Assembly: GCA_900766915.1 (NCBI GenBank)
Contig: CAAFXE010000365.1
Span: 1 to 31,732 of the forward strand
Reading direction: 5' to 3'
Origin: Lachnospiraceae bacterium
GTDB taxonomy: Bacteria; Bacillota; Clostridia; Lachnospirales; Lachnospiraceae
Length of the DNA: 31,732 nucleotides
The first letter of the stretch is position 1. Each line of letters begins with the position of its first letter. The position numbers were made by a program, and so were the translations under genes. This document shows, in pieces, positions 15,265 through 22,799 of this stretch. The notes under the pieces were generated by a model. The model was not told the origin of the DNA. It saw only the letters and a program-made list of their open reading frames with translations, and made no database searches.

Positions 15265-16026
15265 TTATTTTTGGCTTCCACAACCGTGATTGCCGCAAGC
15301 ATGATGCTCTCCATGATTATGATGATCACACTTTACATTCGGATTATATGCAAGATTATCGGCAAGCAAAGCTTCGACTGCTTCATCTGCACTACCGGAT
15401 ACGCCACCGTAAAGCTGAATGTTGGCAGCTGCAAGAGCCATCTGTGCGCCTCCACCAATACCTCCACAAATCAGTACATCAACATTCAGTGCGGTCAAAA
15501 CACCAGCTAACGCTCCGTGACCGTTTCCATTGATATCCACGATTTGAGATTCTACGATTTTCCCATCCTGTACATCATAGATCTTAAACTGCTCCGTATG
15601 TCCAAAATGCTGAAAAATCTGACCGTTTTCATAAGTAACTGCAACTCTCATAATGTGTTCTCCTTTTTCTGTTTTATATTGCTCATGATATTGCTGCTTA
15701 TAGCAGCAATTGTATCCACAATCAGTATCCATTCCATTACAAAGTTTAAAATCCCCACCTTCAATTCGAAGCGGCCGTCCATCTACAACGCATAATGCCA
15801 CCTTTTTTCTGGCCGTGTCATAAATCCGCTGCACAGTAGTCCGGGCGATCTTCATAAAAGCAGCACATTGTTCCTGACTCATGCCTTCTTTGTCAATCAG
15901 GCGAAGTGCTTCATATTCGTCCACAGCAAGGATTACCGTTTCTGATTCTGTGCCAGCATCCACAGGTAAAAACTCCAATGTTTTTGGAAAATGACATACC
16001 TTTCTGCATTTCGTTGGTCTTGACAT
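15265..16026 (-). CDS. DUF134 regulator fused to a NifX/NifB-type domain
   Basis: The 253-residue frame begins MSRPTKCRKVCHFPKTLEF and has a sigma-region-4-like HTH (SQEQCAAFMKIARTTVQRIY), which is the DUF134 family. A Cys-rich linker (CNGMDTDCGYNCC) follows. From Met126 (ATG 15651) it is a dinitrogenase iron-molybdenum cofactor domain (MRVAVTYENGQIFQHFGHTE, then VDVLICGGIGGGAQMAL). It ends in a His/Cys-rich tail (CDHHNHGEHHACGNHGCG). The internal ATG is preceded by AAAGGAG with eight bases of spacing, so a free 128-residue NifX-like protein could also be made. ATG 16026 follows AGAGGG. Autoregulation through the palindrome at 16069-16109 is likely. Metal or Fe-S sensing is inferred from the composition. 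Confidence 0.85.
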   Translation of the reverse strand: MSRPTKCRKVCHFPKTLEFLPVDAGTESETVILAVDEYEALRLIDKEGMSQEQCAAFMKIARTTVQRIYDTARKKVALCVVDGRPLRIEGGDFKLCNGMDTDCGYNCCYKQQYHEQYKTEKGEHIMRVAVTYENGQIFQHFGHTEQFKIYDVQDGKIVESQIVDINGNGHGALAGVLTALNVDVLICGGIGGGAQMALAAANIQLYGGVSGSADEAVEALLADNLAYNPNVKCDHHNHGEHHACGNHGCGSQK

Positions 16027-16055
16027 AATGTTCCCTCTTTTCACTTTATAATCTC

Positions 16056-16109
16056 AGTATAAGTATATTTAGGGCATATGTCAATAATAATAATTGACAT
16101 ATGTCCTAA
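16056..16109 (-). promoter_or_regulatory. Promoter and palindromic operator of the redox operon
   Basis: On the minus strand TTGACA (16079-16084) and TATACT (16056-16061) are separated by 17 bases. The -35 lies in one arm of TTAGGGCATATGTCAAT (16069-16085), matched by ATTGACATATGTCCTAA (16093-16109) with one mismatch. It is a good candidate site for the DUF134 protein encoded next. A second TTGACA faces the plus strand in the other arm. Confidence 0.75.
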
Positions 16110-16175
16110 AACAAATTTACTGTCTGTCAGTCAAAATTTATCAAAAAAAGAATTTGCAGTTCGTGCAGAAAAATC

Positions 16176-16240
16176 GACAATTTACGCAAAAATGGAAGAA
16201 TTTGAAAAAGATATGCTATAAATAAAACAGAGTAAAAGTT
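16176..16240 (+). promoter_or_regulatory. Upstream module A (GACAATTTACG ... ATATGCTATAAA)
   Basis: GACAATTTACG (16176-16186), ATATGCTATAAA (16211-16222) and AAAACAGAGTAAAAG form a 60-odd base block before the small gene at 16260. The same words in the same order and spacing occur at 16494-16558. The block probably contains the -10, with no standard -35. Confidence 0.5.
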
Positions 16241-16259
16241 TATCTACAGGAGGATCGAC

Positions 16260-16466
16260 ATGATAGTAGAAAAACTTGTAAGAGCAGAACTTATATATAC
16301 AGACAATCATCGTACAACTTACGAAAAAGATATGGAATTATCCCATATTATGAAAGACATGGAACAACTATATGGTATTCCGGGGACTGAGGATGAAGAA
16401 TGGAATGAAAAACATCCTGATGTAATTTTCATCTATGACAGAATCAGAAAGATGCGATCTTTCTAA
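16260..16466 (+). CDS. Small hypothetical protein (68 aa)
   Basis: I do not recognise this 68-residue protein. It begins MIVEKLVRAELIYTDNHRTT, is acidic in the middle (GTEDEEWNEKHPD) and ends in a basic RIRKMRSF. No signal peptide, membrane segment or cysteine is present. The start is well supported by AGGAGG seven bases upstream. It stands alone behind upstream module A. Reality as a gene is supported by the start signals and by composition. Confidence 0.55.
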   Translation: MIVEKLVRAELIYTDNHRTTYEKDMELSHIMKDMEQLYGIPGTEDEEWNEKHPDVIFIYDRIRKMRSF

Positions 16467-16493
16467 CGAATCTACCGATTATGTCAAAAAAAT

Positions 16494-16558
16494 GACCATT
16501 TACGTAAATGTGAACACAACCGGAAGCAAATATGCTATAAAGAGTACAGAGCAAAACA
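16494..16558 (+). promoter_or_regulatory. Upstream module B, orphan copy
   Basis: GACCATTTACG (16494-16504, part of the palindrome CATTTACGTAAATG), ATATGCTATAAA (16530-16541) and CAAAACAGAGTCAAAG repeat the layout of module A. No plus-strand gene follows; the next structure is the palindrome at 16627. It may be the promoter of a lost gene. Confidence 0.45.
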
Positions 16559-16626
16559 GAGTCAAAGAAAGCAACTAACATTTTCCTTTTCTCCAATGAT
16601 TTGCTACTGCGACTCAAAACCAGGAG

Positions 16627-16670
16627 GGACAGGTTCCATGGCTCGATACATTGAGCCATGGAACCTGTCC
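16627..16670. repeat. Perfect 18-bp inverted repeat, REP-like
   Basis: GGACAGGTTCCATGGCTC and GAGCCATGGAACCTGTCC flank an 8-base loop. There is no T-tract, so it is a poor terminator. ACAGGTTCC also occurs in the palindrome at 11410-11456. Confidence 0.8.
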
Positions 16671-16716
16671 ATCTTGTCTTTTAATGTGTTCCTACAAGCA
16701 TACTATTTGCCAACAC

Positions 16717-17076
16717 TTATTGCTTTTTAATTGTTTCAATAATACTGTTGATAGACTCCACACTTTCCTCCAGCATATCGGCCATTTCCTCTACCGTACA
16801 GCCTTTTTCCAGCTTTTTCTTAACCTGAGTCATCAGCTTTTGCTGTTCTCCCTGCTCTATGCCAAGCTGTGTTCCTCTCTCGATTCCTATTTCCAATATA
16901 TTCATTTTTACGGCCTCCCATTCTTCTGAGGATTTGACCTCCTGCACAATCTCATCAAGTTCCAAAATTCGGGAATCCTTCACTATAATATTGGGATTCT
17001 CAATTCTTGTATCTTTCATATATTGTAACAGACTAATCAGTTCCTGGGAACCATTTTTACTTGAATCAATCTGCAA
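16717..17076 (-). pseudogene. C-terminal remnant of an Rpn-type PD-(D/E)XK nuclease
   Basis: About 119 residues match the tail of the Rpn/PDDEXK transposase-like family: SSKNGSQELISLLQYMK, SRILELDEIVQEVKSSEEWE, MNILEIGIERG and a repeated GIEQG stretch, then a helical end. The catalytic N-terminal half is absent. The frame opens right after a TAA, and its only start is a TTG with no ribosome site. Intact members are near 280-330 residues and can promote recombination. This is a truncated leftover. Confidence 0.7.
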
Positions 17077-17115
17077 TGCGTCTTATAATTTTACCATATG
17101 AGACCCTGAGAGGAT

Positions 17116-18096
17116 ATGAATTTACTTATGACAAACTTTTTATTTGCACTGAATGCCACCGTACCGGTATTTTTGATCATCGTACTCGGATATTTTCTGC
17201 AGCGGGTTCATTTTCTGAATGACGCTTTCAATAAAACAGCCAATGAATATGTTTTTCGCTGCGCACTGCCCATCAGCCTGTTCAGATCTATTGCAGGTAT
17301 GGACTTTTACAGCGAATTTGATCCCATCTTCTGCCTGTTCTGTTTTACAGCTACCACTGTCATGTTTTTAGGAATCTGGGCAGGGGCATGGTTCTTTATG
17401 AAGAATAAGGGACAGGTGGGTGCATTTGCCCAGGCCTCTGCCCGCTCCAGTGCAGCGGTGCTTGGAATTGCCCTTGCCACCAATATTTACGGAAATGCAG
17501 GTATGGTACCCATGATGATCATGTCTGCTGTTCCATTTTTCAATGTATATTCCGTACTGATCCTGAGCTTTTCCCCACAGGTAGATGAAAGGGGACAACT
17601 CCTTCCGGCAATCCGCGGCACCGGTGCGGTCAAAAAAGCCTGCATCAATGTGCTTAAAAATCCTCTGATTCTTGGAATTCTGGCGGGACTTCCTTTCGCT
17701 TTGTTTAAAATAAAAGTACCCGCCATGCTGGACAGTGCCCTGAGCTCTCTGGGGGCCACAGCTACTCCCATTGCTCTTTTGGTAGTTGGTGCATCCTTCT
17801 CAGGCAGCGAAGCTATAAAGCGCTGGAAAGGGGCTTTCGTCTCTTCCCTGATTAAGCTTCTCCTTTTACCTGCCATTTTCCTTCCCCTGGCGGCGGCCAT
17901 GGGCTTCCGTCAAAGCCAGATGATCGCTATTCTTATTATGGCGGGCTCACCTACTACCGTAGCCTGCTTTGTCATGGCTAAAAATATGCATGGCGACAGC
18001 GTGCTGACCTCCAATGCAGTACTATTGTCCACACTGCTTTCTGCCCTGTCAATCACTTTTTGGCTGTTCCTAATGAAGGGCTTTGGCTGGATCTGA
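17116..18096 (+). CDS. AEC family transporter
   Basis: The 326 residues carry about ten hydrophobic segments in the auxin-efflux-carrier layout. These include NATVPVFLIIVLGYFLQRVH, the inverted repeat halves with RCALPISLFRSIAG, and GASFSGSEAIKRWKG in the second half. Members export or import organic acids such as malate, but the substrate here cannot be read. ATG at 17116 has GAGAGG four bases upstream. The gene converges with oleate hydratase, 21 bases apart, with no obvious terminator between. Confidence 0.85.
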   Translation: MNLLMTNFLFALNATVPVFLIIVLGYFLQRVHFLNDAFNKTANEYVFRCALPISLFRSIAGMDFYSEFDPIFCLFCFTATTVMFLGIWAGAWFFMKNKGQVGAFAQASARSSAAVLGIALATNIYGNAGMVPMMIMSAVPFFNVYSVLILSFSPQVDERGQLLPAIRGTGAVKKACINVLKNPLILGILAGLPFALFKIKVPAMLDSALSSLGATATPIALLVVGASFSGSEAIKRWKGAFVSSLIKLLLLPAIFLPLAAAMGFRQSQMIAILIMAGSPTTVACFVMAKNMHGDSVLTSNAVLLSTLLSALSITFWLFLMKGFGWI

Positions 18097-18117
18097 CGCA
18101 AAACTCCGTGGTTCCTG

Positions 18118-19911
18118 TTATTTGAGCAATCCGCTGTCTCTAAGCAGAAGTTCCACATCCGTTCCTTCCACAGCTTTTACTACTTTCTTCAAAAGAACCT
18201 TTTCCTTAAATGACAATGGAAGCTCATCAATAGTTTTCTTATCGATCGCATAGTATGCAGCTTTCAGCAGCTCTCTGACATCATACTGAGAGCCCCAGAC
18301 CTCCGGAACGCCTCTGTCAACATTGAGAAGTGTATACACAGCCTCCATACCGGTGCGGATAGAGTATTCTGTAGTAAATATAGTGTCTCTTGGAGTTTCA
18401 GCAAACTGACCAAGGAATGCAAAGTTCACTGCACCTTCCGGTACAACCAGTGGTCTGTCCTCTTTCTTTCTGGGCTGGAAGAATGCGTTAATATATGGCA
18501 TGAAGCAGGTTGTCGTATTACAGCGATTCTTTGCCCAGTCGTTAATTTTGTCTGTAGGTACTCCAATGTGATACAGCCATTCACGGCATACTTCTTCACC
18601 GGTACAGTCACGCATTGCTTTTTTTACATAGTTACCTTCTTTATTGGTTGTCAGTGCATAGACCCAGATGAGAACTGTGTTTTTGTCCTGAGCCTTAAAC
18701 TGTGGCTGACGATTGATCGTCCATGACAGATACCAGTTGTCTGTGCTGTCTTTTACCGTGACAATACCACCGGTTGTAACCTTTCCTTCTCTCGGATCTC
18801 TCTTACATACACCGATGATCTTCTGGATAATTTCCTCATCAGAGGTTTCAACAGTTGCACTCATCCAGTTGGTAGCCTCAAAATCGCTGCAGAATTTTTC
18901 CGGATTACCATACTCACCATGTTTCGCCTGAGTAGCAATATTTTTCCACAAATCCCAGGACTCACCGGTACAGTTTCTCACATTGCTCAGATCCGGTGCA
19001 GTATTCTGATCGCCATAGCAGGAGGTATCGGTACAGCATCCATTTGTAATGAATACCAGATCATCTTCTACAAGATCAATGGTGCCTGTCTTTCCTTCTT
19101 TCTCATATACGATCTGAGTTGCGGTCTTTTTCCCGTTTTCATCCTTGATCACCACATTCTTTACATTCATTCCGAACTCTACAGTTACCCCATGGCTCTC
19201 AAGATATTTTACAAGGGGAAGAATCATGCTCTCATACTGGTTGTACTTTGTGAATCGAAGAGCTGTAAAATCCGGAAGTCCATCAATGTGATGACAATAT
19301 CTGCACAGATATCTCTTCATTTCCAATGCTGAAGACCATTTTTGGAATGCAAACATTGTCTGCCAGTAGAGCCAGAAATTCGTGCTCCAGAAGGAATCCG
19401 GAAGGACTTCACTGATTTTCTTATCTTCCAGATCTTTTTCCGGTGTAATGAATAATCTGGAAAGAGCCATTGCGGATTCCTTATCCAGTGTGAATTTCTT
19501 ATCTGTATGAGCATCCTGTCCACATTTCTCCGATGCACGGCAAAGAGAATAGTTTGGATCATGTTTATTTAACCAGTAGTATTCGTCCAATACAGAAATT
19601 CCGGGTGTTTCAATGGATGGCACATCTCTGAACATATCCCACATACATTCAAAGTGATTATCCATCTCCCTGCCGCCACGCATGTAAAATCCTTTACGAA
19701 CATCCTTCCTGCCATCACAGCTGCCGCCTGCAAGGTCAAGCTTCTCAAGAAGATGAATTCTTTCTCCCTTAACCTGTCCGTCTCTTACAAGATAAAATGC
19801 TGCGGAAAGTCCTGCCAGTCCTGTTCCGATGATATAAGCTGATTTTCTGTCCGCGCCTTCCGGTTTCTCCGGTTTTGCAAATGCTTCATAAGTTCCTGCT
19901 GAATAATACAT
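18118..19911 (-). CDS. ohyA: Oleate hydratase (myosin-cross-reactive antigen family)
   Basis: This FAD-dependent enzyme adds water to the cis-9 double bond of oleic and linoleic acids, giving 10-hydroxy fatty acids and detoxifying them for gut bacteria. The 597 residues have the family length. They carry an N-terminal FAD motif GTGLAGLSAAFYLVRDG, MRGGREMDNHFECMWDMF, FWLYWQTMFAFQKWSSALEM, a Cys-rich LPDFTALRFTKYNQYESM region, and a C-terminal FLGQFAETPRDTIFTTEYS. ATG 19911 follows AAAGGAG by nine bases. A TetR regulator lies upstream on the same strand. The 204-base gap holds two inverted repeats that may be operators. Confidence 0.93.
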   Translation of the reverse strand: MYYSAGTYEAFAKPEKPEGADRKSAYIIGTGLAGLSAAFYLVRDGQVKGERIHLLEKLDLAGGSCDGRKDVRKGFYMRGGREMDNHFECMWDMFRDVPSIETPGISVLDEYYWLNKHDPNYSLCRASEKCGQDAHTDKKFTLDKESAMALSRLFITPEKDLEDKKISEVLPDSFWSTNFWLYWQTMFAFQKWSSALEMKRYLCRYCHHIDGLPDFTALRFTKYNQYESMILPLVKYLESHGVTVEFGMNVKNVVIKDENGKKTATQIVYEKEGKTGTIDLVEDDLVFITNGCCTDTSCYGDQNTAPDLSNVRNCTGESWDLWKNIATQAKHGEYGNPEKFCSDFEATNWMSATVETSDEEIIQKIIGVCKRDPREGKVTTGGIVTVKDSTDNWYLSWTINRQPQFKAQDKNTVLIWVYALTTNKEGNYVKKAMRDCTGEEVCREWLYHIGVPTDKINDWAKNRCNTTTCFMPYINAFFQPRKKEDRPLVVPEGAVNFAFLGQFAETPRDTIFTTEYSIRTGMEAVYTLLNVDRGVPEVWGSQYDVRELLKAAYYAIDKKTIDELPLSFKEKVLLKKVVKAVEGTDVELLLRDSGLLK

Positions 19912-19935
19912 AAGTAAATCTCCTTTTCTTTTTGA

Positions 19936-19957
19936 AACCTGAATTTTTGTTCAGGTT
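19936..19957. promoter_or_regulatory. Inverted repeat in the ohyA leader
   Basis: AACCTGAA (19936-19943) pairs with TTCAGGTT (19950-19957) around a 6-base loop. It lies just upstream of the ohyA ribosome site. It could be an operator or an mRNA hairpin that affects translation. Confidence 0.45.
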
Positions 19958-20053
19958 GTTTTGTTTTATGAGCTTAAGTATATCCACGAAAACAAAAAAT
20001 AAAATGCATAAAAACAGGGAACCGTCATAGATTACGACAGTCCCCTCACATTG

Positions 20054-20095
20054 AATGACAATACGACAAAACATCCTTTTTGTCGTATTGTCATT
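20054..20095. promoter_or_regulatory. Perfect 18-bp inverted repeat between tetR and ohyA
   Basis: AATGACAATACGACAAAA and TTTTGTCGTATTGTCATT surround a 6-base loop. It begins 21 bases after the TetR stop. It may terminate tetR, although no strong T-tract follows on the minus strand, or it may bind TetR. GTCGT also occurs nearby in GACTGTCGTAATC. Confidence 0.65.
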
Positions 20096-20115
20096 TGAAG
20101 ATCACTTACAGATTC

Positions 20116-20682
20116 TTACTTCTTATTTACTTTTGCATTTTGAAGGGCATGATCAAAGGTTCCCTGAATCAGAGAGTTCAAGCGCTCAATAATAATCCCC
20201 GGATCTTCTTTCATTCCTTTTTCGATCCATTCCACAACAAGACCTACGAATCCGTATTTATAAAAGTTCGCAATAAATTCCTTATCTTCCTCTCTTACAA
20301 CCATTCCCTCTGCCTTTTCCTCCAGGACATCATAAAGGAGCTGATAGGTCACCCGATACAGATACCGATATAAATATTCCCTTGGAACATGATGATAGAT
20401 ATTGATAATAAAAGCTTTATCTCTTTTGATCATCTGAAAAACAGCAAGGAATCCTTCCTGCCAGGTGTCATAGGTTCTGTTTTCCTTGAGTGCACGCTCT
20501 GCATCTTCTTCACAGATCCATTCTGCCAGTTCCAAAATATCATGGAAATGATAATAAAAAGTCTGACGGTTCATCTCACACTTTTCCGTAATATCATTTA
20601 CCGTGATCTTGTCCAACGGTTTTTCTAATAACAATTCCTTAAAAGAATATGCAATCGCAAGCTTTGTAGTTGCCTTACTCAT
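20116..20682 (-). CDS. TetR/AcrR family regulator
   Basis: The 188 residues start MSKATTKLAIAYSFKELLLE and contain the TetR HTH (ITVNDITEKCEMNRQTFYYH, then FHDILELAEW). The C-terminal part has the pattern of the TetR_C_8 group (AFIINIYHHVPREYLYRYLY, then FYKYGFVGLVVEWI), first described for DhaS-type regulators. ATG 20682 follows AAAGGAT by about seven bases; the earlier in-frame start lacks a site. It lies upstream of ohyA on the same strand and probably represses it in response to fatty acids, but that is inference from position. Confidence 0.8.
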   Translation of the reverse strand: MSKATTKLAIAYSFKELLLEKPLDKITVNDITEKCEMNRQTFYYHFHDILELAEWICEEDAERALKENRTYDTWQEGFLAVFQMIKRDKAFIINIYHHVPREYLYRYLYRVTYQLLYDVLEEKAEGMVVREEDKEFIANFYKYGFVGLVVEWIEKGMKEDPGIIIERLNSLIQGTFDHALQNAKVNKK

Positions 20683-20711
20683 AAAGATGATCCTTTCTGC
20701 ACCTGACTTTA

Positions 20712-21997
20712 TCACCCAATCAATACTTTCTTTCCTTCAAAGGCAAAACCGTATTTCCTGATATTTTCCACAGGGATTCCTCTTGCCACAAAATCTGCCT
20801 CATACTGCTTTTTATCGATTTGTTCCAGGGCAGATGCTACAGTATCTTCCAGACTTTTCTCTCTTCTGCTATTGAACACCTTAAATTCCAGGATAAACGC
20901 ACGATCCTGTGCCGGATCTTTCGGTTCCAGCATGACGTCATATCTACCGAAACCACTCTCCCGGTTGGAGGTAACCACATATCTGCTCTGTAAATCCACC
21001 ATAAGTCCCAATACAAACCCATGATAAAACCTCTCCGGCTTTTCTGCGGAAGCCTGTTTTCCTGTGTCAAAGTAACTGAATATATTCAATGTCACATTAT
21101 TCATATATTCATTCATGGCATCATCGTTTCCATCCAACTGGTTATACACAATCTGCTCATCAAGGGGCTTACGGATCGTTCCTCCTTTGAGAAGTGTTTC
21201 AAAATCTGTTTTTACACTCCGGTCACCTTCCCTAAGAAGCTTACCCACCAAACTGTTGGCACTGGTATTAGCCCAGTAGGTGTCAAAATCACCCTTATCA
21301 AGGAAATTCAAAATGGACCATGGATTATAAATATCCTGCTGCTTTCCGAAGATGAACCCGTCATACCAACGCTTCACCTCTTCTTTTTTTACAGAAAGAT
21401 CACATTCCTTTAATGCAGCAAACACTTCTTCTTCCGTAAATCCAAAGGAAGTGGCATATTTATCCGATGTAGTAGTCACTACTTCAAGATTATTCAGATC
21501 TGAAAAGATGGATTCTTTGCTGACTCTGGTAATTCCGGTCATAATTCCACGCTCCAGCCATGGATTAGTCTTGAAGGTGGAATTAAAAAGGCTTCTGGTA
21601 AAGGCAACCAGATCCTCCCAATAACCATCTACACAGGCTTCCTGCATGCAAGAAGCTGACAAATTTTCTTTCTGGCAGTCGGGTAATCTCTTTCTTTGAC
21701 ATTTGCAAAGGAAAGGCTGATGACAGGATAGGTTCCCTGAATCTTTCGGTATTCTTCCTCATTCCAGATAGCAAGCCCTTCAAACAGGTCTCCCCTGTTT
21801 GCATATTTCAGGGAGAAAAACTGCTCTGTCATACTCATATTCAGCGTCTTTCCAAAGCGGCGGGGTCTGGTGATCAATGTCACACTGTCTCCACTGTCCC
21901 ACCATTCCTTTATGAAAGCAGTCTTATCTATATAGAAATAATTTTTTTCAATAATCTCATTAAAGTTTTGTATTCCGATGGCCACATTCCTTCCCAA
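20712..21997 (-). pseudogene. AAA-ATPase-like/PD-(D/E)XK gene with internal deletion and frameshift
   Basis: The N-terminal part (GRNVAIGIQNF, then VTLITRPRRFGKTLNM) and the C-terminal part (CVDGYWEDLVAFTRSLF to the GRYDVML and AFILEFKVF core) lie in different frames. The middle is gone. By comparison with the intact relative at 1639-3501, about 65 residues are missing, including the Walker B stretch. The start is TTG 21997, with GGAGG seven bases upstream. There is no N-terminal HTH. The break is near 21640-21660. It is too damaged to be an ATPase. It follows the kdu terminator closely and has no metabolic link to it. Confidence 0.8.
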
Positions 21998-22012
21998 AAA
22001 AATACCTCCCAT

Positions 22013-22058
22013 CAAAAAAATCCGTTACACCAAGTATAACCTTAGTATAACGGATTTA
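22013..22058 (-). terminator. Terminator of the kdu operon
   Basis: AAATCCGTTA and TAACGGATTT pair, with further pairing of ACTAAGG with CTTGGT in the loop. On the minus strand a run of seven Ts follows. It lies after the RpiB-family gene and immediately before the ribosome site of the pseudogene. Confidence 0.8.
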
Positions 22059-22146
22059 TCATCAGAAATCTACCAAATCATTTTGATAGAAATCCTTTTA
22101 TTCATTTTCAGTATATGTTATGTCATCCTTAAGTGAATTCCAAATA

Positions 22147-22788
22147 CTATTCACCCATGATTTCTCTCACAGTATTTGCAATCTTTTCACATTTGCAATT
22201 TGCAAAAAATAATTCTTTAAAGTTTTCTCCGGCAAATGCACCTTTTGCGAGATCCCGATCAATTTCTTTTAAAATATCCTTCATATCACGATATGTCACT
22301 GCCTTTACAGAGTTTAAAATTTCTCTGTTTTTAGCCATGATTGCAGCTCTTTCTCTCGGATATCCCTGACCACTTTCTTCACAGTAAAGTTTTTCAAAGA
22401 TGTATTCCAGATTCTTCTCTCCGCCCCATCCAAAATCTTTTGCAAAGGGAAGTGCGATTGCGTTTCCATCATTAATCTGGGAAAATGTATATGCATCCAG
22501 AGCATCTTCCACATGTCCGCAGATAACACCCGGGAAAGAATTGCAGGCAAGCATTGCCCCTTCGCCTGTTCCACATCCCGTGATGACGTAATCGGCCGCT
22601 TTTGAATTTAATATTGTAGCTGTAAGAATCCCTACTTGCACATAAGTCAGCTGTGCAGAGTCTTCTGCTGTATACATTCCGTAGTTTACTACTTCATGTC
22701 CCATTGGTTCCACAACCTTTTTTAATGCGTTCATAACGACAGCATTTTTAGCCGCCTGACTGTTTTCCATTACTAATGCAATTCTCAT
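22147..22788 (-). CDS. RpiB/LacAB-family sugar isomerase
   Basis: The 213 residues begin MRIALVMENSQAAKNAVVMN and carry the RpiB signature in the form ITGCGTGEGAMLACNSF, with Cys72 as the expected catalytic residue. NDGNAIALPF and a long C-terminal extension follow (RpiB itself is about 150 residues). Family members isomerise ribose-5-phosphate, galactose-6-phosphate or uronates; DhuI, an isomerase of unsaturated uronates, belongs here. Its place after kduD and kduI points to a uronate. ATG 22788 follows AGGAG by seven bases, right after the kduD stop. The last gene of the operon, it is followed by a terminator. Its exact substrate is not established. Confidence 0.75.
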   Translation of the reverse strand: MRIALVMENSQAAKNAVVMNALKKVVEPMGHEVVNYGMYTAEDSAQLTYVQVGILTATILNSKAADYVITGCGTGEGAMLACNSFPGVICGHVEDALDAYTFSQINDGNAIALPFAKDFGWGGEKNLEYIFEKLYCEESGQGYPRERAAIMAKNREILNSVKAVTYRDMKDILKEIDRDLAKGAFAGENFKELFFANCKCEKIANTVREIMGE

Positions 22789-22799
22789 GTTTTGTCTCC

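Noticed and set aside
16110..16175. Plus-strand promoter from the second TTGACA at 16094-16099
   Set aside because: No acceptable -10 is found 16-18 bases downstream, so only the minus-strand promoter is called.
22016..22058. Inverted repeat considered as the operator of the ATPase pseudogene
   Set aside because: The T-run after the hairpin and its place after the kdu operon fit a terminator better.
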